Source: Rubritepida flocculans DSM 14296 (lineage in GTDB: Bacteria > Pseudomonadota > Alphaproteobacteria > Acetobacterales > Acetobacteraceae). Taken from it: a stretch of DNA of 64,000 bases. Numbering within the stretch: position 1 is the stretch's first letter; every line of letters begins with the position of its first letter. Where the stretch lies: positions 1-64,000 of the forward strand of contig NZ_AUDH01000015.1 of assembly GCF_000425365.1 (NCBI RefSeq), in the 5' to 3' direction. A program made the translations under genes and the position numbers. The notes beneath the pieces were generated by a model that worked only from the letters and a program-made list of their open reading frames with translations, searched no databases and had not been told where the DNA came from. Of the stretch, positions 17,281 to 25,935 are shown piece after piece.

Positions 17281-18677
17281 CACGCGGGCTCCTTCACCGG
17301 CATGGCCGCGCCGCCGGTCAGCGCCTCGCCGGCCTCGAGCAGCACATCCTCCCGGTAGCGCCCGGCCAGGAGCTGCACCCCCACCGGCACCCCCGCCGGG
17401 GTGAAGCCGGTGGTGACCGCAAGCCCCGGCAGCCCCATCAGCGGCAGCCCCACCTGCGTGAGCTGCGCCTCCATGATCTCGCAGAACCGCTCGAAGCCGC
17501 GCGTGTCGTCCTCGTTCGGGAAGGGCAGCTCGCCCGAGACGGGGCAGAGCACCAGCGGGAAGCGCTCGAAGAACAGCTTCCACTGGCGCAGGAAGCCCGC
17601 GCGCGCGGTCAGCCCGTCCTGGAACTCCTCCAGGCTGGGCGGCGGGGCCAGGCGCTGCATGTGGCGATAGACGGCGAGCGAGGCGGGCTCGTTCTCCTTC
17701 TCCACCATCGCCATGGCGCCGCGCGGCAGGGTGGCGAGCCAGAGCATGGCCTGCAGCCGCGCCGGCTCTCGCAGCGGGGGCAGCGCGTCCACCTCCTCCA
17801 CCGCCCAGCCGGCCTCGCTGAGCCGGGAGGCGGCCGCGCGCAGCGCCGCCTCCACCTCGGCCGCCACCTTCATCCCCTCGGGCGCGACGCAGAGGGCGGC
17901 GCGTTTCGGCACGGGCGGGCCCTGCAGCGGCGCGTCCACCCACCAGGGGTCGCGCGCATCGCGCGCCGCCATGGCGGCGAGGCCGAGGCGCAGATCCTCG
18001 ATGCTGCGCGCCAGCGGCCCGCTCACGGCCATGAGCTGCGGGCCGATGTCGCGCTCGGGCAGGGAGGGGTTCCAGGCCGGGATGCGCCCCAGGGTGGGCC
18101 GCAGCCCATGGATGCCGCAGGCATAGGCCGGGTAGCGGATGGAGCCGCCGATGTCGGTGCCGTGGCCGATGGCGCCGATGCCCGCCGCCGTGGCCGCGCC
18201 CGCCCCGCCCGAGGAGCCCCCGGGCGTGATCTCCCGCCCATGCGGGTTGAAGGTCGCGCCATGGACGAGGTTCGAGCAGAACCAGCGCACCGAGAAGGCC
18301 GGGGTGTTGGTGCGCCCCAGGATCACCGCGCCCGCGCGGCGCAGGTTCGCCACCACCGGGTTGTCCTCGCGCGCGCGGTGGTTCCGCTGCAGGGCGAGGC
18401 CGTTGGTGGTGGCCTGGCCCGCCTGGTCCACATTGACCTTCACCGTCACGGGCACGCCGGCCAGCGGGCCGGTGGCGAGGCCCGCGGCCACCGCCGCATC
18501 CACCGCCGCGGCGGCGGCCAGCGCCTCCTCGTGCAGCGGCGCGACCACGGCGTTGAGCTTCGGGTTCACCGCATCGAGCCGCGCCAGCGCGGCGCGCGCG
18601 ACCTCCACGGCCGAGACCTCGCGCGCCTTCACGCGCCTTGCCGTCTCGGCCGCCGTCCAGCCCCACATCGCGCTCAT
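17277..18677 (-). CDS. Amidase signature family protein
   Basis: A 466-residue amidase of the AS (GatA/fatty-acid amide hydrolase) superfamily. The Ser-cisSer-Lys triad is intact: Lys in PVTVKVNVD, cis-Ser in ITPGGSSGGAGAA, and the nucleophile Ser in GTDIGGSIRYPA. The C-terminal substrate region (PGLAVTTGFTPAGVPVGVQLLAG) is typical. There are no gatB or gatC neighbours and the residues around the active site (SVRWFCSNL) differ from GatA, so a catabolic amidase is more likely than the tRNA amidotransferase subunit. It overlaps the downstream lipoprotein gene by 4 nt. Confidence 0.9.
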   Translation of the reverse strand: MSAMWGWTAAETARRVKAREVSAVEVARAALARLDAVNPKLNAVVAPLHEEALAAAAAVDAAVAAGLATGPLAGVPVTVKVNVDQAGQATTNGLALQRNHRAREDNPVVANLRRAGAVILGRTNTPAFSVRWFCSNLVHGATFNPHGREITPGGSSGGAGAATAAGIGAIGHGTDIGGSIRYPAYACGIHGLRPTLGRIPAWNPSLPERDIGPQLMAVSGPLARSIEDLRLGLAAMAARDARDPWWVDAPLQGPPVPKRAALCVAPEGMKVAAEVEAALRAAASRLSEAGWAVEEVDALPPLREPARLQAMLWLATLPRGAMAMVEKENEPASLAVYRHMQRLAPPPSLEEFQDGLTARAGFLRQWKLFFERFPLVLCPVSGELPFPNEDDTRGFERFCEIMEAQLTQVGLPLMGLPGLAVTTGFTPAGVPVGVQLLAGRYREDVLLEAGEALTGGAAMPVKEPAW

Positions 18678-18729
18678 CGCCGCCCCCTTCGCATCGCGGG
18701 GCGCATCCTTCGCGCCACGCGGCGGGGCG

Positions 18730-19116
18730 TCAATCGCCCGCCGCGCCCCCGGTGCCGAAGCCCTTGCCCGGCTTGCGGTATTCGGGGCGGGGCGGGCTGA
18801 AGATGTCGAGCACCTTCGCCCCCTCGGGCCCCGCCTTCATGGTGTGCGGCACGCCGCCCGGGGTGCGCCAGAAATCGCCCTTCCGCACCGGGATTTCCTC
18901 CCCGCCCTGGATGCGCACGGCGCTGCCCTCCAGCAGCAGCCCCCACTGCTCCTCCGGGTGGTGGTGCATCACGCCCATGGTGTCGGGCGCGATGGTGACG
19001 ATGGAGAGCATGGCCTGCTCGCCCGCGAAGATGCGCGTGGTGAGGCCGGGGGCGAGTTCGCGGAACAGGCCGTCCGCCTCGTCATGGATGTTGTGGAACT
19101 CCGCGCGCTGGCTCAT
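18730..19116 (-). CDS. Cupin domain protein
   Basis: A 128-residue small cupin. Motif 1 is HHHPEEQWGLLLEGS, with the His pair and Glu as metal ligands, about residues 51-65. Motif 2 is GGVPHTMKA, with the distal His. The C-terminus carries PPRPEYRKPGKGFG. Such proteins are often partners or regulators in small-molecule catabolism; this one follows the amidase on the same strand (52 bp upstream of it), which may suggest a shared pathway. Substrate unknown. Confidence 0.78.
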   Translation of the reverse strand: MSQRAEFHNIHDEADGLFRELAPGLTTRIFAGEQAMLSIVTIAPDTMGVMHHHPEEQWGLLLEGSAVRIQGGEEIPVRKGDFWRTPGGVPHTMKAGPEGAKVLDIFSPPRPEYRKPGKGFGTGGAAGD

Positions 19117-19193
19117 CCGCCGCCCCCCTCTCCCTCCGGTGCCGGGCCTTCATAGAGGGGGCGGGGACGGACCGGAATGCGCCTCCGCCGGCT

Positions 19194-19221
19194 TTGACAT
19201 CCGCCGCCCCTGCCTTATGTC
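19194..19221 (+). promoter_or_regulatory. Predicted sigma70-type promoter of lepA
   Basis: A perfect TTGACA (19194-19199) is followed after 16 bp by TATGTC, a four-of-six match to TATAAT at the most important positions. It lies about 55 bp ahead of the lepA start and reads in the same direction. No competing box is visible in this GC-rich stretch. Confidence 0.5.
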
Positions 19222-19275
19222 CCGCCCATCCTCCGGGCGCGGGGCCTTCCCCGCCCGCCCTGCAGCCGGGCTCCG

Positions 19276-21081
19276 ATGACCGACACGCCGCTCCACCTCA
19301 TCCGCAACTTCTCCATCGTCGCACACATCGACCACGGAAAGTCCACGCTCGCCGACCGGCTGATCCAGTTCACCGGCGCCGTCTCCGAGCGCGAGATGAA
19401 GGATCAGCTCCTCGACAACATGGAGATCGAGCGCGAGCGCGGCATCACCATCAAGGCGCAGACGGTGCGGCTGCGCTACAAGGCGAAGGACGGGAACACC
19501 TACATCCTCAACCTCATGGACACGCCGGGCCATGTGGACTTCGCCTACGAGGTGAGCCGCAGCCTGGCCGCCTGCGAGGGCTCGCTGCTGGTGGTGGACG
19601 CCTCCCAGGGCGTGGAGGCGCAGACTCTCGCCAACGTGTATCAGGCCATCGACGCGAACCACGAGATCGTGCCGGTGCTGAACAAGATCGACCTGCCGGC
19701 GGCCGAGCCCGAGCGCGTGAAGCAGCAGATCGAGGACGTGATCGGCCTCGACGCCTCCGAGGCGGTGGAGATCAGCGCCAAGACCGGCCTCAACATCGAG
19801 GGCGTGCTGGAGGCGATCGTCACGAAGCTGCCCCCGCCCAAGGGCGACCCCGACGCGCCGACCAAGGCGCTGCTGGTGGATTCCTGGTACGACAGCTACC
19901 TCGGCGTGGTGATCCTCGTGCGGGTGAAGGACGGGCATCTGCGCAAGGGCCAGAAGATCCGCATGATGTCCAACGGCGCCACCTACACGGTGGACCAGGT
20001 GGGCGTGTTCACGCCCAAGATGGTGCCGGTGGACAGCCTCGGCCCCGGGGAGATGGGCTACCTCACCGCCGCGATGAAGACGGTGGCCGACACCTCGGTG
20101 GGCGACACCATCACCGACGACCGCAACCCGGCCCCCGAGCCGCTGCCCGGCTTCAAGCCCTCGATCCCCGTGGTGTGGTGCGGCCTCTACCCGGTGGACG
20201 CGGACGATTTCGACAAGCTGCGCGACGCGCTGGCCAAGCTCAGGCTCAACGATTCGAGCTTCCACTACGAGCAGGAGACCTCGCTCGCCCTCGGCCTCGG
20301 CTACCGCTGCGGCTTCCTCGGCCTCCTGCACCTCGAGATCATCCAGGAACGCCTGTCGCGCGAGTTCGACCTCGACCTGATCGCGACCGCGCCCAGCGTG
20401 GTCTACAAGCTGCGGATGACGGACGGCTCGGTGCAGGAGCTGCACAACCCCGCCGACATGCCGGACCCGACCAAGATCGCCGCCATCGAGGAACCCTGGA
20501 TCAAGGCCACGATCTTCGTCCCCGACGAGCATCTGGGCGCCATCCTCACCCTCTGCAACGAACGGCGCGGGCAGCAGGTGGAGCTCACCTATGTCGGCAG
20601 CCGGGCCATGGCCGTCTATCGCCTGCCGCTGAACGAGGTGGTGTTCGACTTCTACGACCGGCTCAAGTCCGTCAGCCGCGGCTATGCGAGCTTCGACTAC
20701 GTGATGGACGGCTATTCCGAGTCCGACCTCGTGAAGATCAGCATCCTGGTCAACAACGAGCCGGTGGACGCGCTGGCCTTCATGGCGCACCGCTCCGCCG
20801 CCGAGAAGCGCGGGCGGGCGATCTGCGAGAAGCTGAAGGAACTGATCCCGCGCCAGCTCTTCAAGATCCCGATCCAGGCGGCGATCGGCGGGCGCGTCAT
20901 CGCGCGCGAGACGATCTCGGCCCTCTCCAAGGACGTCACGGCCAAGTGCTACGGCGGCGACATCACGAGAAAGCGCAAGCTTCTCGAGAAGCAGAAGGAG
21001 GGCAAGAAGAAGATGCGCCAGTTCGGCAAGGTGGAAATCCCGCAGTCCGCCTTCATCGCCGCGCTGAAGATGGACGCGTGA
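19276..21081 (+). CDS. lepA: Elongation factor 4 (LepA)
   Basis: A 601-residue translational GTPase that acts on the ribosome (EF4). GTP-binding motifs are complete: AHIDHGKST (G1), DTPGHVDF (G3) and NKIDLPAA (G4). The C-terminal LepA-specific domain ends with [28 protein letters not shown]. Length and sequence are canonical. It lacks the N-terminal membrane or signal peptidase neighbours seen in enterobacteria (lepB). A good promoter precedes it. It is followed 63 bp later by fabD. Confidence 0.98.
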   Translation: MTDTPLHLIRNFSIVAHIDHGKSTLADRLIQFTGAVSEREMKDQLLDNMEIERERGITIKAQTVRLRYKAKDGNTYILNLMDTPGHVDFAYEVSRSLAACEGSLLVVDASQGVEAQTLANVYQAIDANHEIVPVLNKIDLPAAEPERVKQQIEDVIGLDASEAVEISAKTGLNIEGVLEAIVTKLPPPKGDPDAPTKALLVDSWYDSYLGVVILVRVKDGHLRKGQKIRMMSNGATYTVDQVGVFTPKMVPVDSLGPGEMGYLTAAMKTVADTSVGDTITDDRNPAPEPLPGFKPSIPVVWCGLYPVDADDFDKLRDALAKLRLNDSSFHYEQETSLALGLGYRCGFLGLLHLEIIQERLSREFDLDLIATAPSVVYKLRMTDGSVQELHNPADMPDPTKIAAIEEPWIKATIFVPDEHLGAILTLCNERRGQQVELTYVGSRAMAVYRLPLNEVVFDFYDRLKSVSRGYASFDYVMDGYSESDLVKISILVNNEPVDALAFMAHRSAAEKRGRAICEKLKELIPRQLFKIPIQAAIGGRVIARETISALSKDVTAKCYGGDITRKRKLLEKQKEGKKKMRQFGKVEIPQSAFIAALKMDA

Positions 21082-21144
21082 CGCCCGGTTGACACCCGCG
21101 CGGCGGGGCGCGAAGGGGCGTCACGCCACTCTCACGGAATCATC

Positions 21145-22086
21145 ATGTCGCTCGCCTTCGTCTTTCCCGGCCAGGGCAGCCAGGCCCCGGGCATGGGCCG
21201 GGACCTCGCCGACGCCTTCCCCATCGCCCGCGAAACCTTCGAGGAGGTGGACGAGGCGCTGAAGCAGAAGCTCTCGCGCCTGATCTTCGAGGGGCCGGCG
21301 GAGGAGCTCACCCTCACCGCCAACGCGCAGCCGGCGCTGATGGCCGTCTCGGTGGCCGTGACGCGGGTGCTGGCGAAGGAGGGCGGCTTCGACCTCGGCC
21401 GGCAGGTGGCGCTGGTGGCGGGCCATTCGCTCGGCGAATACAGCGCGCTGACGGCGGCGGGCTGCTTCGACCTCGCCACCGCCGCGCGGCTCCTGCGCAC
21501 CCGCGGGGAGGCGATGCAGGCCGCCGTGCCGCCGGGCGAGGGCGCGATGGCCGCGCTGCTGGGCGCCGAGCCCGAGCAGGCCGCCGCCATCTGCGCCGAG
21601 GCCGCCGGGGGCGAGGTGCTGGAGGTGGCGAACGACAATGGCGGCGGCCAGGTGGTCGTCTCCGGCGCCGCGGCGGCGGTGGCGCGCGCGGTGGAGGCGG
21701 CGAAGGCCGCGGGAATCCGGCGCGCGATGATGCTGCCCGTCTCCGCCCCCTTCCATTGCGCGATGATGGCCCCGGCCGCCGAGGTGATGCGCGAGGCGCT
21801 GGGCAAGGCGGCCATGGCGCACCCGGCCGTGCCGGTCGTCGCCAACGTCACCGCCGCCCCGGTCAGCGATCCGGACACGATCCGCGAGCTTCTGGTGCGG
21901 CAGGTCACGGGCACGGTGCGCTGGCGGGAATGCGTGGCCGCCATGGTCGCCGCCGGCTGCACGCGCTTCGCGGAGATCGGCGCGGGCAAGGTGCTGACGG
22001 GGCTGATGAAGCGCAACGCGCCCGAGGCGCAGGCGCTCGCCCTCAACACCCCGGCCGACATCGAAGCCTTCCTGAAAAGCCTCTGA
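21145..22086 (+). CDS. fabD: Malonyl-CoA:ACP transacylase
   Basis: A 313-residue FabD enzyme that loads malonyl onto acyl carrier protein for fatty-acid elongation. It opens FVFPGQGSQAPGMG. The nucleophile Ser lies in AGHSLGEYSAL, and the catalytic His in PVSAPFHCAMM. Length is standard. It is followed 13 bp later by fabG with GAGAGGAGCG as a ribosome-binding site, so the two are cotranscribed. Confidence 0.97.
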   Translation: MSLAFVFPGQGSQAPGMGRDLADAFPIARETFEEVDEALKQKLSRLIFEGPAEELTLTANAQPALMAVSVAVTRVLAKEGGFDLGRQVALVAGHSLGEYSALTAAGCFDLATAARLLRTRGEAMQAAVPPGEGAMAALLGAEPEQAAAICAEAAGGEVLEVANDNGGGQVVVSGAAAAVARAVEAAKAAGIRRAMMLPVSAPFHCAMMAPAAEVMREALGKAAMAHPAVPVVANVTAAPVSDPDTIRELLVRQVTGTVRWRECVAAMVAAGCTRFAEIGAGKVLTGLMKRNAPEAQALALNTPADIEAFLKSL

Positions 22087-22099
22087 GAGGAGCGCGCCC

Positions 22100-22837
22100 A
22101 TGTTCGACCTGACCGGCAAGGTCGCCCTCGTCACCGGCGCGAGCTCGGGCATCGGCGTGGGCATCGCGCGGGCGCTGCACCGCCAGGGGGCGCATGTGGT
22201 GCTGACCGGCCGCCGCGAGGCGGAGCTGAAGGCGCTCGCCGCCGAGCTCGGCGCGCGGGCCGAGGCCATCGCCGCCGACCTCGCGGACCCCGCCGCCCCC
22301 GCCCTGCTGGTCGAGCAGGTGGAGGCCGCCCATGGCCGGCTCGACATCCTGGTGAACAACGCCGGCTTCACGCGCGACATGCTGGCGCTCCGCATGGGCG
22401 ACGCCGACTGGAACGCGGTGCTGGAGGTGGACCTGAACGCGCCCTTCCGGCTGGCGCGCGCCGCCCTGCGCGGCATGATGAAGCGCCGGTCGGGGCGCAT
22501 CGTCTCCATCGCCTCCATCGTCGGCGTCACCGGCAATGCGGGGCAGGCGAACTACGCCGCCGCCAAGGCGGGGCTGATCGGCATGAGCAAGTCGCTGGCG
22601 CAGGAGGTGGCGCCGCGCGGCGTGACGGTGAACGTGGTCGCGCCCGGCTTCATCGAGACGCCGATGACCGAGAAGCTGGGCGAGGCCATCAAGGCGCAGA
22701 TGCTGGCGCGCATCCCGCTCGCGCGCATGGGCTCCGCCGCGGATGTGGCGGCCGCCGTGGTCTATCTGGCCTCCGACGAGGCGGCCTGGGTCACCGGCAC
22801 CACGCTGCACGTCAACGGCGGCATGGCGATGTTCTGA
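22100..22837 (+). CDS. fabG: 3-oxoacyl-ACP reductase
   Basis: A 245-residue short-chain dehydrogenase that reduces beta-ketoacyl-ACP with NADPH. It has the cofactor loop TGASSGIGVGIA, NNAGFTRD, the catalytic Ser in SIASIVGVTG and the YAAAK Tyr-Lys pair. The C-terminus GTTLHVNGGMAMF is typical. Its TGA stop is also the first three bases of a family A repeat. In many alphaproteobacteria acpP and fabF follow fabG; here the repeat and then the reverse-strand phaR follow instead, so acpP and fabF must be elsewhere. Confidence 0.96.
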   Translation: MFDLTGKVALVTGASSGIGVGIARALHRQGAHVVLTGRREAELKALAAELGARAEAIAADLADPAAPALLVEQVEAAHGRLDILVNNAGFTRDMLALRMGDADWNAVLEVDLNAPFRLARAALRGMMKRRSGRIVSIASIVGVTGNAGQANYAAAKAGLIGMSKSLAQEVAPRGVTVNVVAPGFIETPMTEKLGEAIKAQMLARIPLARMGSAADVAAAVVYLASDEAAWVTGTTLHVNGGMAMF

Positions 22838-23000
22838 TGCGGCCGGCATGACATGCCGGCCGTATCGCGCGCAGGGTCGCCGGGCACCCATCGAAGCTTT
22901 GCTTCGATGGGACCCGCTGTGGCGGCTGCGCGCCAAAACACAGGCATACCAGCGGCCGCACCGGCCCCTCAGGAGTCGAAATCAGCGGCCGCTGGTATGA
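22835..23000 (+). repeat. Family A triple-hairpin repeat, copy 2
   Basis: Full-length 166-bp copy beginning TGATGCGG and ending GGTATGA. Its first three bases are the fabG stop codon. The first hairpin reads GCGGCCGGCAT/ATGCCGGCCG, and the central ATCGAAGC/GCTTCGAT stem and terminal CATACCAGCGGCCGC stem are conserved. It lies between fabG and the convergent phaR. Confidence 0.9.
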
Positions 23001-23027
23001 TGCGGGCGGCCGAACGGCCCGCCGGGC

Positions 23028-23567
23028 TCAGCCCTTCGCCTTCAGCGCCTCCACCTCCGCCTTGAGGCGGGCGTTCTCGGCCTTCAGCGCCTCCAGTTCC
23101 GACCGGCCGGCGAAGGGGGTGAACAGGCTCATGGCGCGCTCCATCATCGCCATGTTGCGTTGGCTCATCTCCTCGAGCCCGAAGGGCTTGAAGGCCTGCT
23201 CCAGGCCGCGGCGCAGCTCCTCCTGCTGGCGGGCGAAGCCCTGCATGGTCATCTCGAGATAGCGGGGCAGCACGCCCTGCAGGCTGTCGCCGTAGAAGCC
23301 GATGAGCTGGCGCAGGAAGCTCTCCGGCAGCAGGTGGCTGCCCTTCGCTTCCTCCTCGACGATGATCTGCGTCAGCACGCCGCGCGTGATGTCCTCGCCG
23401 CTCTTCGCATCATAGACCACGAAATCGCGCCCCTGGCGCACCATCTGCGCCAGATCCTCGAGCGTGACGTAGCTACTGCTCTCGGTGTTGTAGAGGCGGC
23501 GGTTGGCGTATTTCTTGACGACGACGGGCGGCGTCGCGGATTTCGATTCTGCCGTCTGGTCGGCCAT
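23028..23567 (-). CDS. phaR: Polyhydroxyalkanoate synthesis repressor PhaR
   Basis: A 179-residue DNA-binding regulator. The N-terminal PHB-accumulation domain VVKKYANRRLYNTESSSYVTLEDLAQMVRQG (about residues 18-48) is diagnostic. It is followed by ARGVLTQIIVEEE-like and SFLRQLIGFYGDSLQ segments, and the protein ends in a coiled coil (LEALKAENARLKAEVEALK). PhaR represses phasin and its own gene and is released by binding polyhydroxybutyrate. The start at 23567 matches the family; the longer upstream frame does not. It is divergent from a PHA-synthase-like pair, which supports the assignment. Confidence 0.95.
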   Translation of the reverse strand: MADQTAESKSATPPVVVKKYANRRLYNTESSSYVTLEDLAQMVRQGRDFVVYDAKSGEDITRGVLTQIIVEEEAKGSHLLPESFLRQLIGFYGDSLQGVLPRYLEMTMQGFARQQEELRRGLEQAFKPFGLEEMSQRNMAMMERAMSLFTPFAGRSELEALKAENARLKAEVEALKAKG

Positions 23568-23655
23568 GCCTCTTCCCCTGCACCTTTCGTTGCGGGGAAG
23601 CCTAGCACGGGCGGGCGGGGATGCGATAAGCCTCTCGCCGACGACGCATCCGGCG

Positions 23656-24084
23656 ATGCACGACACCCCACGGGCATGGATGGAGCCTTCCGACGACTTC
23701 GACCGCCTGGCCGCCGACTGGATCGCGCTCTGGGAGAGCGAGATCGCGGCGCTGGCTCAGGATGCGGAACTCGCCGAGGCCTGGGCGGCGGGGGTGGCGC
23801 TGATGGCCGCCTTCTGGCGCGCGCAGGCCGCGGCGCTGGGCGCGATGGGCCGGGGGCGCGGCGATGAGCCCGCCGCCCCGCCGCGGCCCCCGCCCGCTGC
23901 CGCTGCACCTGATGCTGGGCGGGATGCGCGGGCTTCTGGCGCTGACGATGCCGCCGCCCTCCGCGCCCGGCTTGCCGAGCTGGAGCGCCGGCTGGCCGCG
24001 GTCGAAGGCCGGCCAGGCCGAGGCGGCGCGGATCGCCGCGCGCCTCGCCGAACTGCAGGCCGCCGGCCAAAGCCGCGCCCCTGA
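23656..24084 (+). CDS. Small coiled-coil protein, possible PhaE-like partner of the adjacent synthase
   Basis: A 142-residue protein beginning MHDTPRAWMEPSDDFDRLA. The first 65 residues are helical with many Trp/Ala (WIALWESEIAALAQDAELAEAW). A Pro/Ala linker follows, then a heptad-like AALRARLAELERRLAAVEG coiled coil and an Arg-rich tail. Its last 221 nt overlap the next gene in another frame. PhaE subunits of class III PHA synthases are likewise helical partners encoded next to PhaC; similarity here is only architectural. An alternative is an unrelated DUF. Confidence 0.5.
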   Translation: MHDTPRAWMEPSDDFDRLAADWIALWESEIAALAQDAELAEAWAAGVALMAAFWRAQAAALGAMGRGRGDEPAAPPRPPPAAAAPDAGRDARASGADDAAALRARLAELERRLAAVEGRPGRGGADRRAPRRTAGRRPKPRP

Positions 24085-25090
24085 GCTGTTCCGGGCGGCC
24101 GTGCTGCGCCGCCTCTGGCGGCAGGATGCGGCGCTGCTCAGGGGCATCGCCGCCTATCGCCGCCACCCGCACCGCCGCGCGCTGGAAGACCCGCCCGTGC
24201 TGTGGCGCGAGGGCGCGGCGCGGCTGCTCGACTACGGCGGGCGGGGGCGGCCGGTGCTCTTCGTGCCCTCGCTGGTCAACCGCGCCCATGTGCTGGACCT
24301 CGACGAGGGCGCCTCGCTGCTGCGCTTCCTGCGCGCGAACGGCGTGCGGCCGCTGCTGCTCGACTGGGGCTGGCCGGGCGAGGCGGAGCGCCGCTTCACC
24401 CTGACCGACCACATCGCCGGCCGGCTCGAACGCGCCATCCAGGCCGCGCCGCGCAACCTGGTGCTGGCGGGCTACTGCATGGGCGGGCTGCTCGCGCTCG
24501 CCGCCGCGCTGCGCCAGCCCGGGCGCGTGCGGGCGCTCGCGCTGCTCGCCACGCCCTGGGATTTCCACGCCGACTCGCAGGCGGCGGGACTCGCGCGGCT
24601 GCTGCCCGGGCTCGAGCCGCTCATGGAGCCGGCCGGCGCGCTGCCGGTGGACGCGCTGCAATGGCTTTTCGCCCTGCTCGACCCCTACGGGGTGGGCGAG
24701 AAGTTCCGCGCCTTCGGCCGGCTCGATCCCGCCTCGGCGCGGGCGCGGCGCTTCGTCGCCATCGAGGACTGGCTGAACGACGGCGTGCCGCTGGCCGCGC
24801 CCGTGGCGCGGGAGGCGATCCGCGACTGGTACGGGCGCAACGCGCCGATGCGCGGCGAATGGGCGGTGGCGGGGCTGCCCGTGACGCCCGCCGCCTGGCG
24901 TGGCCCCGCCTTCCTGGCGATTCCGGCGCGCGACCGGATCGTGCCGCCGGCGAGCGCCCGGCCGCTGGCCGCCGCCCTGCCCGCCGCCGCCCTGCATGTC
25001 GCGGAGGCGGGCCATGTCGGCATGGTGGCCGGGATGGGGGCGGAGGCCGCGCTGTGGCGGCCCCTGCTGGGCTGGATCAGGGCGCTGTGA
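23864..25090 (+). CDS. Alpha/beta hydrolase related to PHA synthase (PhaC-like)
   Basis: A 408-residue alpha/beta-fold protein. The lipase-box region reads LAGYCMGGLLA with Cys205 as nucleophile. A Cys in G-x-C-x-G-G is a hallmark of polyhydroxyalkanoate synthases rather than ordinary Ser hydrolases. Asp357 (IPARDRIVPP) and His384 (EAGHVGMVAG) complete the triad, and EDWLNDGVPL also resembles PhaC. The size is near that of class III PhaC, about 355 residues. The N-terminal 74 codons overlap the upstream gene in a different frame. With phaR next door, polymer synthesis or an offshoot of it is likely; a depolymerase is less so. Confidence 0.75.
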   Translation: MSPPPRRGPRPLPLHLMLGGMRGLLALTMPPPSAPGLPSWSAGWPRSKAGQAEAARIAARLAELQAAGQSRAPELFRAAVLRRLWRQDAALLRGIAAYRRHPHRRALEDPPVLWREGAARLLDYGGRGRPVLFVPSLVNRAHVLDLDEGASLLRFLRANGVRPLLLDWGWPGEAERRFTLTDHIAGRLERAIQAAPRNLVLAGYCMGGLLALAAALRQPGRVRALALLATPWDFHADSQAAGLARLLPGLEPLMEPAGALPVDALQWLFALLDPYGVGEKFRAFGRLDPASARARRFVAIEDWLNDGVPLAAPVAREAIRDWYGRNAPMRGEWAVAGLPVTPAAWRGPAFLAIPARDRIVPPASARPLAAALPAAALHVAEAGHVGMVAGMGAEAALWRPLLGWIRAL

Positions 25091-25792
25091 TCAGGTGCCC
25101 GCGAAGAGATACATCGGCATGGGCTGCGTCTCGTCCTTCACCCCCTTCACGCCGGGGATGCCCTCCGCCAGCACGCGCAGGCCGCGATTCACCCCCGCGT
25201 CGCGCATGAAGCCGTGGAAGGTCACGATGCCGTCCTTCACGTCCACCAGCGTGTAGAAGCTGTCGGCCCAGGGCTCCTTCTGCATGGCGGCGAGCACGGC
25301 GCGGCGGATGCGCTCGTCCGACATCGCCTCCTCGGCCGGCGGCGGCGCGACCAGCGCGCGCAGCAGGTCGGCGCGGCTGACGATGCCGCGCAGCCGCCCT
25401 TCGCTCACCACCAGCACGCGGCGGATGCCGCGCTCCTCCATCACATGGGCGATGTGCGCGGCCGTGTCGTCCTCGCCCACCGTCACCACGCTCGTGGTCA
25501 TGATGTCGGCGGCGGTGGCGCCATGGGTGCGGGCATAGCGCTCGGCGAGCTCGGCCGGGTTGGAGAAGAGGCTCGCGAACCAGGACATGGGCTTGTCCTC
25601 CTCGCCCGCGAGGCGGCGGATCAGGTCCGCCTCGGTCACCACGCCGAGCACCTCGCCCTTCGCGCCCAGCACCGGCACGGCGCTGATGCCGCGCTCGGCC
25701 AGCAGCCGCGCGACGGCGATCACGGGCGTCTCGGGCGGCACGGTGACGACATCGGGGGTCATCAGGTCGCGCGCGGTGAGCGGGGTTTTCAT
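25091..25792 (-). CDS. CBS-domain pair plus BON domain protein
   Basis: A 233-residue cytoplasmic protein. The two CBS motifs are TARDLMTPDVVTVPPETPVIAVARLLAERGISAVPVLG (residues about 6-43) and AADIMTTSVVTVGEDDTAAHIAHVMEERGIRRVLVV. A C-terminal BON-like domain follows (SDERIRRAVLAAMQKEPWADSFYTLVDVKDGIVTFHGFMRD). CBS pairs sense adenosine nucleotides; the BON part may bind membranes or partner proteins. The start at 25792 matches the family start. It is convergent with the PhaC-like gene with no gap between the stops. Its promoter region faces the TAXI gene. Confidence 0.88.
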   Translation of the reverse strand: MKTPLTARDLMTPDVVTVPPETPVIAVARLLAERGISAVPVLGAKGEVLGVVTEADLIRRLAGEEDKPMSWFASLFSNPAELAERYARTHGATAADIMTTSVVTVGEDDTAAHIAHVMEERGIRRVLVVSEGRLRGIVSRADLLRALVAPPPAEEAMSDERIRRAVLAAMQKEPWADSFYTLVDVKDGIVTFHGFMRDAGVNRGLRVLAEGIPGVKGVKDETQPMPMYLFAGT

Positions 25793-25935
25793 GGCGGGCC
25801 TCCAATGATGGGTAAGTGCAGCCTGCCCCGGCTTGCCCGGCCGCGCCTTGCGCCAGCGCAATGGACAAGCCCCTTCCCGCGGCGGGCGGCTTCGCCTATT
25901 CCCGGGCAACTGTCCATTTTTCCGGGAGGAGCTTC

